Below are positions 6,199 through 14,027 of a stretch of 15,607 nt of DNA, one piece after another. The notes beneath the pieces were generated by a model. That model worked only from the letters and a program-made list of their open reading frames with translations, was not told where the DNA came from and did no database searches. The stretch comes from an uncultured Erysipelotrichaceae bacterium (GTDB lineage: Bacteria; Bacillota_I; Bacilli_A; RF39; UBA660): NCBI GenBank assembly GCA_902795725.1, contig CADBLY010000088.1, positions 1-15,607 of the forward strand, given 5' to 3'. Position 1 is the stretch's first letter. The number at the start of each line of letters is the position of its first letter. A program made the translations under genes and the position numbers.

Positions 6199-8166
6199 AT
6201 GAAAAAAATGAAACATAAGAAAAAAACGAAGATAAGTTTTGCAAAGATTATTTCTTTATTATTGTTGATTGTGTCAGTTTTATTGGTTTTGGAAGTGGTT
6301 ATGATAGATATATTACCTACTAAATATTTTGTTGCATTAGTAGGTGTGATATCATTAATAAATTTTGGTTCAATATTTTTATCTTTTAAGAAGAGTAAAA
6401 AGAAAAAACTTAAAAGGGTAATGACAGGATTTTCAGTATTTTTTATCATTGCTTTTAGTGCAGTGCTAGTGTATTTATATAAGACATCTGATTTTCTTGA
6501 TTCCATTGAGGCAACAGGCTTTAAAGTTGAAAACTATTCTGTTATTGTTAAAGAATCTAGTAATTATAAGAAGTTGAAGGATATAAGTGGTTTATCAGTT
6601 GGTTATTATGAAAAAACTACTGGTGCGAAAAAGGCTAATAAGAAGTTAGGTTCTAAAGTTGATGTTACTTTCTCATCATATGATGATTATAATGAATTAG
6701 TAAAGGATTTATTAAATGAAGATAATTCATCTGATGATGTAGTTGAAACAAGTAGTAAAGAAAAAAATGATAGTTTAAATGTAATGGTTATTGAAGATTC
6801 TATTTTTTCTATGATAAAAGAAGAAATACCAGAATTTGAGAAGAATACTAGAGTTATCTATAGATTTAAGATTATTACACGAGTTAAAGATAGTGTGAAA
6901 GATGTTAATGTTACTTCATCAGCTTTTAATATTTATATAAGTGGTATTGATACATTTGGTGAGATTTCGTCTGTATCGAGAAGTGATGTTAATATGGTTG
7001 CTACTGTTAATCCGAAAACAAAACAAATATTGTTGACTAGTATTCCTAGAGATTACTATGTTAAATTACATACTTATAAAGCTTATGATAAATTAACACA
7101 TGCTGGTATGTATGGAGTGGAAGAGTCAATTCAAACAATAGAGGATTTATTAAATATAGATATTAACTATTATATAAAAGTTAATTTTACATCAGTTGTG
7201 GATATTGTTAATGCTTTAGGTGGATTAAAGGTATATTCAGATTATGATTTTACATCAGAAGATGGATTTACATATTCTAAAGGTTATAATAATATGAATG
7301 GTGAAGAAGCTTTATCATTTGCTCGTGAGAGACATTCATTCCAGGATGGTGATCGTCAAAGGGTAAAAGATCAACAAGCAGTATTAACAGCGTTGATAAA
7401 AAAGGCTTGTAGTAAAAGTATTTTGACTAAGTATTCATCATTGTTGAAATCATTAGAAGGAGAGTTTGATACTAGCTTAAGTTCAAGAAAGATTAAATCA
7501 TTAGTAAAAATGCAATTAAATGATATGGCAACTTGGACAATAACTTCCGTTAGTTTAAATGGTTTTGATGGTCATGATGTTACATATTCAGGTGGTTCAC
7601 AAGTTTTATATGTAATGGAACCTGATGAATCTACTGTAAGCGAAACAAGTGAATTAATTAAAAGTGTTATTAACGGTAAAAAGCTTAAAGGTAGTTATGA
7701 ATATAGTGGAAAAAGTAGTAGTGTTTCAAGAAGAAAGAAAAGTATAAATAGTGATACTAATAATACTACTCAGACACAGGAAGAAGAAGCTAAAAAGGAA
7801 ACAAATGATAATAAATCTGTTCCTGCAGATGTTTCTTGTCAATCTGGTTATACATTAAGTAATGATAAGACAGTATGTACAAAAGTGGAAAATGAAGAAC
7901 CTAAGTATAGTTGTCAATCAGGTGAGATAACTGATGAATATTGTGTTGTTGTAGTTTGCACATTATTAGATGATCCAACTTGTGAAGATACTTGCAAAGA
8001 TGGAGAAATGGAAAATGGAAAATGTGTAAAAAAGACACAAGCACAAGGAACTTGTAGTGATGGGTTTACTTACAGCAATGGAAAGTGTAGTAAAGTGGAT
8101 AGTGTAAGTCCATCTTATAGTTGTCCAACAGGTTATGCTTTATCTGGTAAGGTATGTACTAAATAG
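6199..8166 (+). CDS. LytR-CpsA-Psr (LCP) family ligase with a cysteine-rich repeat tail
   Basis: 655 residues. Three membrane helices (about 13-37, 43-62, 72-93) are followed by a CpsA-like accessory domain (about 103-230) that resembles a small solute-binding fold, then the LCP catalytic domain (about 243-490). LCP residues in place: SRSD (260-263), SIPRD with R284/D285, KLTHAG (298-303), ARERH with R376/R378 and GDRQRVKDQQ (384-393). LCP enzymes transfer glycopolymers such as teichoic acid or capsule from an undecaprenyl carrier to peptidoglycan outside the cell. After a charged linker (about 500-540) come five imperfect units of the form C-x-S/D-G-...-C at cysteines 547/560, 572/582, 599/609, 619/630 and 642/653, twelve cysteines in all with 587 and 595. 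That tail is not a normal part of LCP proteins. Strong GGAAGTGAT ribosome binding site; terminator after the gene. Confidence 0.92.
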   Translation: MKKMKHKKKTKISFAKIISLLLLIVSVLLVLEVVMIDILPTKYFVALVGVISLINFGSIFLSFKKSKKKKLKRVMTGFSVFFIIAFSAVLVYLYKTSDFLDSIEATGFKVENYSVIVKESSNYKKLKDISGLSVGYYEKTTGAKKANKKLGSKVDVTFSSYDDYNELVKDLLNEDNSSDDVVETSSKEKNDSLNVMVIEDSIFSMIKEEIPEFEKNTRVIYRFKIITRVKDSVKDVNVTSSAFNIYISGIDTFGEISSVSRSDVNMVATVNPKTKQILLTSIPRDYYVKLHTYKAYDKLTHAGMYGVEESIQTIEDLLNIDINYYIKVNFTSVVDIVNALGGLKVYSDYDFTSEDGFTYSKGYNNMNGEEALSFARERHSFQDGDRQRVKDQQAVLTALIKKACSKSILTKYSSLLKSLEGEFDTSLSSRKIKSLVKMQLNDMATWTITSVSLNGFDGHDVTYSGGSQVLYVMEPDESTVSETSELIKSVINGKKLKGSYEYSGKSSSVSRRKKSINSDTNNTTQTQEEEAKKETNDNKSVPADVSCQSGYTLSNDKTVCTKVENEEPKYSCQSGEITDEYCVVVVCTLLDDPTCEDTCKDGEMENGKCVKKTQAQGTCSDGFTYSNGKCSKVDSVSPSYSCPTGYALSGKVCTK

Positions 8167-8197
8167 ATTTAGTAAAATTATAATAAATAAAGAACGT

Positions 8198-8229
8198 AAG
8201 TTAGATGGAAACATCTTTCTTTTTTGTTT
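8198..8229 (+). terminator. Terminator of the LCP gene
   Basis: AAG-TT-AGATG / CATCT-TT-CTT closes on a GAAA tetraloop (8208-8211) with a 2x2 internal T-T loop, followed by TTTTTGTTTT. It sits about 30 bases after the LCP stop codon. Confidence 0.75.
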
Positions 8230-8235
8230 TATCTT

Positions 8236-8244
8236 TGGTATAAT
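8236..8244 (+). promoter_or_regulatory. Extended -10 promoter of the thioredoxin-like gene
   Basis: TGGTATAAT has a perfect -10 (8239-8244) with the TGn extension, identical to the motif before the gene at 576. The -35 site (8216-8221) lies in the terminator stem and is weak. Start near 8251. Confidence 0.6.
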
Positions 8245-8260
8245 TATTGTGGTGATGGAA

Positions 8261-8782
8261 GTGAGAAAGATTAAGAAAAAGAGACAAACACCTACTTTAA
8301 TTGAAGAAGAAACTAGTTATAGTTTAAAAAGTATTATTGGTATTGTAGTGGTTATTGCTATTGTTTTTGTTGGATTTTATTTTTTAACAACTATTGTTGT
8401 TAATAATCAGAGCACTAATAATACTGATACTAATATTACTGAAGATTATCAGACGGAAAAAATTCTTTTTGGTCAGTTATTGACGCGTAAAGAGAGTGAA
8501 TATTATGTTTATGCATATGATGAAACTAGTAAATCACATTCTTTGTATAGTCAATATTTAACTGAGTATAGTAAAAAAGATAATGCTTTAGAAGTTTATA
8601 GAATTGATATTAATGATGGTATGAACAAAGAATATGTTAGTAATAAATCAAATATTGGAACTGATTTAACTGATCTTCAAGTATCAGGAATTACTTTGTT
8701 TAAAATTAAAGATGGTCAAATAGTAGAAAGTTATACAGGTGTTTTGGTAGGTAATGCTTTAAAGAAATTAGTTAGTAACTAA
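8261..8782 (+). CDS. Membrane-anchored thioredoxin-like protein lacking the CxxC motif
   Basis: About 173 residues from GTG 8261, placed just after GTGGTGA; ATG 8255 is a near alternative. The frame is open back to 8135, but that part spans the LCP terminator and promoter. A short basic cytosolic end, one membrane helix (about 24-47) and a Thr/Asn-rich spacer lead to an outer domain that reads like a thioredoxin fold: ESEYYVYAYDETSKSHSLYSQYL, then LEVYRIDIND, then VSGITLFKIKDGQIVESYTG. Where thioredoxins have C-x-x-C there is TSKSHS, and the usual cis-proline before the third strand is replaced (SGIT). It cannot do thiol exchange itself and would be a binding or structural relative. Family placement is by pattern, not search. 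Its stop codon is buried in the following terminator. Confidence 0.72.
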   Translation: MRKIKKKRQTPTLIEEETSYSLKSIIGIVVVIAIVFVGFYFLTTIVVNNQSTNNTDTNITEDYQTEKILFGQLLTRKESEYYVYAYDETSKSHSLYSQYLTEYSKKDNALEVYRIDINDGMNKEYVSNKSNIGTDLTDLQVSGITLFKIKDGQIVESYTGVLVGNALKKLVSN

Positions 8783-8790
8783 TTTCTTTT
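8761..8790 (+). terminator. Terminator overlapping the stop of the thioredoxin-like gene
   Basis: A perfect 13-bp stem (AAAGAAATTAGTT / AACTAATTTCTTT, AGT loop) covers the last codons and the TAA stop. The U-rich right arm plus one more T gives only a short tail, so efficiency is uncertain although the stem is long. Confidence 0.65.
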
Positions 8791-8833
8791 GTATTATATG
8801 GGATTTTTAGAGAATATTAATTATGGTGATGAG

Positions 8834-9355
8834 ATGAATCTAATTAATATGTGCATACTGGTTTTTTTATCAAGAATTGTGGATGTTTCTCTTGGTACTA
8901 TTAGAACTACAATAGTTGTAAAGGGTAGAAATATTGTTGGTAGTGCGATTGGATTTATTGAAGTTACGGTATGGTTTATTGTGGTTGAACAGGTTTTAGG
9001 TATGACGGATAATAATATATATATAATTTTATCTTATGCATTAGGTTTTTCAGCTGGAACATATATAGGTGGAAAACTTACAAAGATTCTTTTTAAGACG
9101 AAATTAGGTGTTCAAGTTATTACTAGTAATAATAGTACTAGTATGGTTAAATGCTTAAGGGATAATGAGTTTGCTGTTAGTGTGATTAATGTTAATAATA
9201 GATTTAAGAGTAAAAAGTATATGTTATTTATGGAGATAGATAGTAATAGATTAGATTTGTTAAGAAAGATTATTAAAAAATATGATTCTAAAGCTTTTAT
9301 GGTTGTTAATGAAACAATGTTTGTTCAAAATGGATATTTTGGTCTAAACAAATAA
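8834..9355 (+). CDS. UPF0316 membrane protein (DUF5698 + DUF2179)
   Basis: 173 residues from ATG 8834, chosen because GGTGATGAG precedes it and the UPF0316 N-terminus fits (NLINMCILVFLSRIVDVSLGTIRTTIVVKGR). The frame is open back to a TTG inside the previous terminator, which is unlikely to be used. Three membrane helices (about 4-22, 34-52, 56-75) carry the V-D-V-S-L-G-T-I-R-T and ALGFSAGTYIGGKL motifs. A cytosolic DUF2179 domain (about 90-170) ends in VVNETMFVQNGYF. DUF2179 is a small ligand-binding-like domain of unknown role shared with other Bacillota membrane proteins. The gene ends 19 bases before the DUF368 gene, probably in the same transcript. Confidence 0.88.
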   Translation: MNLINMCILVFLSRIVDVSLGTIRTTIVVKGRNIVGSAIGFIEVTVWFIVVEQVLGMTDNNIYIILSYALGFSAGTYIGGKLTKILFKTKLGVQVITSNNSTSMVKCLRDNEFAVSVINVNNRFKSKKYMLFMEIDSNRLDLLRKIIKKYDSKAFMVVNETMFVQNGYFGLNK

Positions 9356-9363
9356 TTAATAAA

Positions 9364-9369
9364 TATACT
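9364..9369 (+). promoter_or_regulatory. Possible -10 element immediately before the DUF368 gene
   Basis: TATACT sits 5 bases before ATG 9375, so a transcript from it would start at or within a base of the ATG. No good -35 is seen, and there is no ribosome binding site in this gap. The alternative is read-through from the UPF0316 gene. Confidence 0.25.
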
Positions 9370-9374
9370 TTAAT

Positions 9375-10160
9375 ATGAAAATAATAATTAAGGGTATGGT
9401 TATTGGTTTTGGTAAGGTTATACCTGGATTAAGTGGTAGTGTTTTGGCTATTAATATGGGAGTATATGAATATGCTATTAGTTGTATAACTAATTTTTTT
9501 TCTAATATAAAGGAAAATATAAAATTTCTTGGTTTGTTAGGGATTGGCATAATAATATCAATAAGTATTTTTAGTAGGGGAATATATTATGCTTTGGATA
9601 ATTATTATATTATAACGATGTTTAGTTTTATTGGACTTATTTTAGGAACTAGTAAGTTTAATAACAATAATAAATATAGATATATTTCGATGTTTTCTTT
9701 TTTTATTGTATTGTTGTTAAATTTTGTTGATATTAATTGGAATATATCTGTTTCAAATTATTATGGCTTTTTATATCTTTTTTTAATAGGTATTATTGAT
9801 GCTATGACAATGATTATTCCTGGTATTAGTGGTACTGCTATATTAATGTTATTAGGTGTATATAATTTAATTTTAAAAACGTATAGTAATATAATAAATC
9901 CAATATTATTTATAGATAATATTACAGTATTAATTCCTTTTTTTATGGGTGTTTTAATAGGTGTATTTGTAACTTCTAAAATTATGAATTATTGTATGAT
10001 GAGATATTATATGCAAACTAATATGGCAATTAAAGGCTTTTTATATGGTAGTGTTTTTTCAATGTTTTTATCTATTTTTAATTATAATTATGGAATATGT
10101 GATATGTTAATTGGAAGTATTATATGTATAATTATTATTTTGTTTTTTAAAAGAAATTGA
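9375..10160 (+). CDS. DUF368 membrane protein, probable polyprenyl-phosphate translocase
   Basis: 261 residues with about eight hydrophobic segments. It shows the duplicated DUF368 (PF04018) signature: KGMVIGFGKVIPGLSGSVLAINMGVYE (about 6-32) and, in the second half, DAMTMIIPGISGTAILMLLGVYN (about 142-164). Members of this family (called PopT in recent work) have been shown in other bacteria to recycle undecaprenyl phosphate across the membrane for wall synthesis. Here it lies near the LCP and transglycosylase-like genes, which depend on or remodel products of the same carrier. The ATG start fits the family N-terminus, but the usual AGGAGG is missing, in contrast to nearly every other gene here. 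It may be translated leaderless or by coupling to the upstream gene. The TGA stop overlaps the -35 of the tex promoter. Confidence 0.9.
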   Translation: MKIIIKGMVIGFGKVIPGLSGSVLAINMGVYEYAISCITNFFSNIKENIKFLGLLGIGIIISISIFSRGIYYALDNYYIITMFSFIGLILGTSKFNNNNKYRYISMFSFFIVLLLNFVDINWNISVSNYYGFLYLFLIGIIDAMTMIIPGISGTAILMLLGVYNLILKTYSNIINPILFIDNITVLIPFFMGVLIGVFVTSKIMNYCMMRYYMQTNMAIKGFLYGSVFSMFLSIFNYNYGICDMLIGSIICIIIILFFKRN

Positions 10161-10185
10161 CTACGATATGAAGATTTTATATAAT
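10157..10185 (+). promoter_or_regulatory. Near-consensus promoter of tex
   Basis: TTGACT (10157-10162), a 17-base spacer and TATAAT (10180-10185), with 11 of 12 consensus bases. The -35 overlaps the DUF368 stop codon. Start near 10192, before the AAGGATGTGA ribosome binding site. Confidence 0.82.
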
Positions 10186-10207
10186 TATGTAGTAAGGATG
10201 TGAAATA

Positions 10208-12349
10208 ATGAATGAAGATATTATAGTTGGTTTATCAAAGGAATTACAAATTAAGAAATCACAGGTAGAGAGTGTTTTAAAGTTATTAAAAGATGGTAAT
10301 ACAATTCCTTTTATTGCGCGATATCGTAAGGAAGCAACTAATGGTTTAGATGAAAAACAGATAAGAGTTATTGAGACTAGTTATAGTTATCAAATTAATT
10401 TATTGAAAAGAAAAGACGATGTTATCAGATTGATAGATGAGAAGGGATTACTTACTGATGATTTAAAAAATAAAATAATGCTTTGTACTAAATTAGTAGA
10501 GATTGAAGATTTATACAGACCATATAAGGAAAAAAAGAAAACAAAGGCTACTATGGCTATTAAGATGGGATTAGAGCCACTTGCTAAGAAGATTATGTCT
10601 TTTCCAATTCAGGGGACGATTGATAATCTTGTAAAACCTTATATTAATGATGAATTAGATAAAGAAAAGGTATTAGAAGGAGCAAAATATATTATTGCAG
10701 AATATATTAGTGATAATGCATATTATCGTAAATATATTAGAAATAATACTTATAATTATGGAAAGATAGTTAGTAAGAAAAAGAAAAATTCTGTTGATGA
10801 TGAAAAAGTATATGAGATGTATTATGATTATAGTGAATTGATTAAATATGTTAAAGCTCATCGTATTTTAGCTCTTAATAGAGGAGAAAATGAGAAGATA
10901 TTAAATGTATCTATAATAGTTGATGATGATTGTATTATTAATTATATAGAGAATAAGATAATTAAAAATAAGGAGTCCTTTGTTGCTGATATTGTAAAAG
11001 AAGCAATTAAGGATTCTTATAAGAGACTTATCTCACCTAGTATTGAACGGGAAATTAGAAGTGAATTAACGGATAAGGCTAGTGAAGTAGCAATTGATAA
11101 TTTTGGAAAAAATTTAGAAAAATTATTAATGCAACCACCAATGAAAGAAAAAACTGTTTTAGCGCTTGATCCAGCATATCGAACGGGGTGCAAATTAGCA
11201 GTTTTAGATGCTACTGGTAAAATGATTGATATTAAGGTTATTTATCCACATGAGCCAGTTAATAAGTATGAAGAAGCTAAAAAAATAGTAATTGATTTAA
11301 TTAAAAAGTATGGTGTGGATATTGTTGCTATTGGTAATGGTACTGCATCAAGAGAAAGTGAAGCCTTTATTGCTGATACAATAAAAAATATCGAAAGAAA
11401 GATTGAATATATTATTGTAAGTGAAGCAGGAGCTTCGGTTTATAGTGCATCTAAGTTAGCTATATCGGAGTTTCCTTCTTTGACGGTGGAAAAAAGAAGT
11501 GCGATTAGTATTGGAAGAAGATTACAAGATCCATTGGCTGAATTAGTTAAGATTGATCCTGAAAGTATTGGTGTAGGTATGTATCAGCATGATCTTCCAC
11601 ATAAAAAATTAACTTCTAAACTTGATTTTGTTGTTAGTACTGTTGTTAACAATGTTGGTGTAAATGTTAATACAGCATCTAAAAGTTTATTAAAATATGT
11701 TTCAGGTTTAACTATTAGAGCTATAGACAAAATTATTGAAATTAGGGATAACAAAGGACGTTTTAATAATAGGCGTGAAATTGAGAAAGTATTGAGTTCA
11801 AAAACTTATGAACAAGCTATTGGGTTTCTTCGAATACCAGATGGGAATAATGTTTTAGATAGGACAGGTATTCATCCAGAAAGTTATGATAAAACGATTA
11901 AACTATTGAATGAATTATCTTTTGATTTAGATGATATCGGTAGTAGGAAATTAGTTGATAAATTGAGTGCTATTGATATAGATGAATATAGTAAAAAGAT
12001 AGATGTTGATAAGTATACTTTGGAAGATATTATTAAAAATTTACAGAATCCTACAAGAGATCCAAGGGATGATATGCCTAAACCAATTTTAAAAAGTGAT
12101 GTTTTACATATAGAAGATTTAAGTGTAGGAATGAAACTTCAAGGAACGGTTAGAAATGTTGTAGATTTTGGAGCTTTTATTGATATTGGATTAAAGAATG
12201 ATGGATTAGTTCATATATCTAAGTTAACGGATAAGTATATTTCGCATCCTAGTGAAGTTGTTAGTGTTGGAGATATTGTTGATTGCTATGTTGATGAAAT
12301 AAAAATGGATAAAAATAAGGTTTCTTTATCACTTTTAAATTTGCAATAA
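10208..12349 (+). CDS. tex: Tex-family RNA-binding transcription accessory protein
   Basis: 713 residues, a normal length for Tex. Domains in order: helical N-terminal region (about 1-190) with GNTIPFIARYRKE (30-42) and LVEIEDLYRPYKEKKKTKA; a YqgF/RNase-H-like domain from about residue 317 (VLALDPAYRTGCKLAVLD, then VAIGNGTASRESE); the RRLQDPLAELVKIDPESIGVG stretch; a helix-hairpin-helix region (about 480-560); and a C-terminal S1 RNA-binding domain (about 635-713: GMKLQGTVRNVVDFGAFIDIG...DGLVHISKL). Tex binds nucleic acid and affects transcription and tolerance of stress or toxin expression in several bacteria; its exact mechanism is unsettled. It has its own strong promoter and the AAGGATGTGA site before ATG. 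No terminator is evident before the promoter of the next gene. Confidence 0.96.
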   Translation: MNEDIIVGLSKELQIKKSQVESVLKLLKDGNTIPFIARYRKEATNGLDEKQIRVIETSYSYQINLLKRKDDVIRLIDEKGLLTDDLKNKIMLCTKLVEIEDLYRPYKEKKKTKATMAIKMGLEPLAKKIMSFPIQGTIDNLVKPYINDELDKEKVLEGAKYIIAEYISDNAYYRKYIRNNTYNYGKIVSKKKKNSVDDEKVYEMYYDYSELIKYVKAHRILALNRGENEKILNVSIIVDDDCIINYIENKIIKNKESFVADIVKEAIKDSYKRLISPSIEREIRSELTDKASEVAIDNFGKNLEKLLMQPPMKEKTVLALDPAYRTGCKLAVLDATGKMIDIKVIYPHEPVNKYEEAKKIVIDLIKKYGVDIVAIGNGTASRESEAFIADTIKNIERKIEYIIVSEAGASVYSASKLAISEFPSLTVEKRSAISIGRRLQDPLAELVKIDPESIGVGMYQHDLPHKKLTSKLDFVVSTVVNNVGVNVNTASKSLLKYVSGLTIRAIDKIIEIRDNKGRFNNRREIEKVLSSKTYEQAIGFLRIPDGNNVLDRTGIHPESYDKTIKLLNELSFDLDDIGSRKLVDKLSAIDIDEYSKKIDVDKYTLEDIIKNLQNPTRDPRDDMPKPILKSDVLHIEDLSVGMKLQGTVRNVVDFGAFIDIGLKNDGLVHISKLTDKYISHPSEVVSVGDIVDCYVDEIKMDKNKVSLSLLNLQ

Positions 12350-12381
12350 TTAGGTAAATATGTTATTATACCTGCCGAGGT
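12341..12381 (+). promoter_or_regulatory. Promoter/leader element A, shared with the 14077 gene
   Basis: TTGCAA (12341-12346), 17 bases, then TATTAT (12364-12369) with TGT extension, followed by ACCTGCCGAGGTG through the start point and ribosome binding site. The arrangement and most bases are repeated upstream of the paralogue at 14077. The leader would be only about 13 bases long. The -35 overlaps the last codons of tex. Confidence 0.7.
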
Positions 12382-12388
12382 GGGGAAA

Positions 12389-13939
12389 ATGAGTGAAAGA
12401 ATTACAAAATTAAAAAATGAATTAATAGAATGGACAAAAATGTATGAACAGGTTTTGGATATTGTAAAGGAATTAGAAAAAAAATATAAATGTAATAAAT
12501 CTATAGAATTAAAGAAGGTTTTGGATAGTTGGTATAAAGAAAAAGAAGCCTATGAACAATTATTAAAAGAAGATCAAGAATCTTTAGATAGATTAGTTGA
12601 AGAAAGATTATTACAGTATAATAAAAAGAAAGAGAAAGAAAAAGAAGAAAATCTTATTTATTCTAGTTCGTTGGGAAAGGATATTGAAGGTAGTTATAAA
12701 TTAATAAAATACTATCAAAAAAGAAAAATTAAAACCTGTGATGAACGTATTTCGTTAATAAAAGAATTATTAGCTAAGATTGATACAACTGGAAAAGATG
12801 GATTTAAAACATCGAATTTAGTTTTGCCTGATGGATCAAAGGATGTCTATGTATTAGTGGATAATAGATATGTAGATATGTATGAAGAATTGTGGTATAT
12901 GTTATTAGATAATAAAGAAGCTAAGGAAAAAAGAAAAAAACAAAATAAGGTTTCTGTATTTTCTAATACAAAAAGAGTATTAAAAAAAGGTATAAAAAAA
13001 CTTAAAGATTTTTATAATGTACCAGATGAAATAGACGATCAAGAAGTAACTATAGAACAAAATAATTTATTTGAAAAAGAAGAAATAATTACAAAACAAA
13101 ACAATAATGTCGATAATAAAATACCAGTTATGGAAAAAATAAAAGGTTTAACACGTATTGGTTTATTAAAAATTAAACATCTTTCAGATAGTGGTATTAA
13201 AAAGGTTAGAAAAAATAAAATAAGAAATGATAATTATTCATCAGGAAAAATTAGTAATTTAACTAAGAAAGGGTTAGCTAAGATTAAAACCTTAACACCT
13301 GGATCTATTAAAAAAACAAAATATAATAGAATTGGAGATAAAGAAAGAAAATTAAAATTTAAAACATATTTAATTGGTGGAGTTTCTTTAGCTCTTGTTA
13401 CGACGACAATGTTTTTCTCGGCATGTTTAGGATGTACTTCTAATAATGCAAAGAAAAAAGCTACTAAAATAGCGGATGTAAAAATAGTTAAATTAGAAGA
13501 GGAAACGGTTGAACCTGAAATTGAAGAAACTAATACTGATCATAATAAAACATCAAATGAAAGTATTGATGTATCATTAGGATCAAGAATAAGTGTGAAA
13601 AAAGGAAGTAAAATATTCGATAATGTTTATGATGCTTCAAAAAAAACAAATGGTCTTACTCCTTATTTTTCTTATAATAGTTCTAATGATGTTGTTGGAA
13701 TGTTTTTACAAAATAATAATAGAAGTGTTTCATTTGTAAGCTCTGATAATGGTAATACATATGAATATACTGTAAATGGAAAGACTATGTATTTAACTTC
13801 TAGGGAAGCTAGTAGTAAAATCAAATCGTTGGAAAATAAAGGTTGGTCTAAAAAGGTTGTTGTTGTTAAAAGTGAATATGCTTTAGATGGTGTTACTGGA
13901 GCATATAATATAGATGATATAAAAGTGAAGAAGCTTTAG
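12389..13939 (+). CDS. Unrecognised single-pass membrane protein, paralogue of the 14077 product
   Basis: 516 residues from ATG 12389 (AGGTGGGG lies 4 bases upstream; the in-frame GTG at 12380 is inside that site). A large cytosolic part of about 320 residues comes first: a charged coiled-coil-like region (about 1-95), a middle domain with NLVLPDGSKDVYVLVDNRYVDMYEELWYML (about 143-172), then a very basic segment. That segment has two related ~32-residue repeats (about 248-280 and 284-317; K-I-x-x-L-T-x-x-G-L-x-K-I-K-x-L...I-K-K). A membrane helix (about 325-347) and acidic linker lead to an outer domain (about 405-516) that ends in YNIDDIKVKKL. The outer domain is shared with the 14077 protein (N-G, YLT-x-x-EA, N-x-G, G-x-Y-x-I-D-D-I-K-V-K-K). 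I recognise no known family. A terminator overlaps the stop. Confidence 0.85.
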   Translation: MSERITKLKNELIEWTKMYEQVLDIVKELEKKYKCNKSIELKKVLDSWYKEKEAYEQLLKEDQESLDRLVEERLLQYNKKKEKEKEENLIYSSSLGKDIEGSYKLIKYYQKRKIKTCDERISLIKELLAKIDTTGKDGFKTSNLVLPDGSKDVYVLVDNRYVDMYEELWYMLLDNKEAKEKRKKQNKVSVFSNTKRVLKKGIKKLKDFYNVPDEIDDQEVTIEQNNLFEKEEIITKQNNNVDNKIPVMEKIKGLTRIGLLKIKHLSDSGIKKVRKNKIRNDNYSSGKISNLTKKGLAKIKTLTPGSIKKTKYNRIGDKERKLKFKTYLIGGVSLALVTTTMFFSACLGCTSNNAKKKATKIADVKIVKLEEETVEPEIEETNTDHNKTSNESIDVSLGSRISVKKGSKIFDNVYDASKKTNGLTPYFSYNSSNDVVGMFLQNNNRSVSFVSSDNGNTYEYTVNGKTMYLTSREASSKIKSLENKGWSKKVVVVKSEYALDGVTGAYNIDDIKVKKL

Positions 13940-13951
13940 GGCTTCTTTTTT
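13928..13951 (+). terminator. Terminator overlapping the stop of the 12389 gene
   Basis: AAGAAGC/GCTTCTT forms a 7-bp stem with loop TTTAGG, which contains the TAG stop codon (13937-13939), followed by TTTT. Confidence 0.85.
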
Positions 13952-14027
13952 GGATATCATTATATATATAAGTAAAGTAGAAAAATGTATATTAAGGGAT
14001 TAACATAATTGTAATCAATGTTAATTT

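Noticed and set aside
6171..6506. 111-codon minus-strand open frame over the start of the LCP gene
   Set aside because: It is opposite the LCP membrane helices and promoter, lacks a ribosome binding site and resembles no known protein.
8135..8260. N-terminal extension of the thioredoxin-like protein overlapping the LCP gene
   Set aside because: It would span the LCP terminator and an extended -10 promoter, and a GTGGTGA ribosome binding site lies just before the GTG at 8261.
12376..12388. Riboswitch or long regulated leader before the 12389 gene
   Set aside because: The predicted leader is only about 13 bases, too short to fold; the shared element acts, if at all, at promoter or start-site level.
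13952..14027. Hidden small gene or RNA between the two paralogous surface-protein genes
   Set aside because: No start with a ribosome binding site, no hairpin and no GC-rich island; it is only the AT-rich upstream region of the 14077 promoter.
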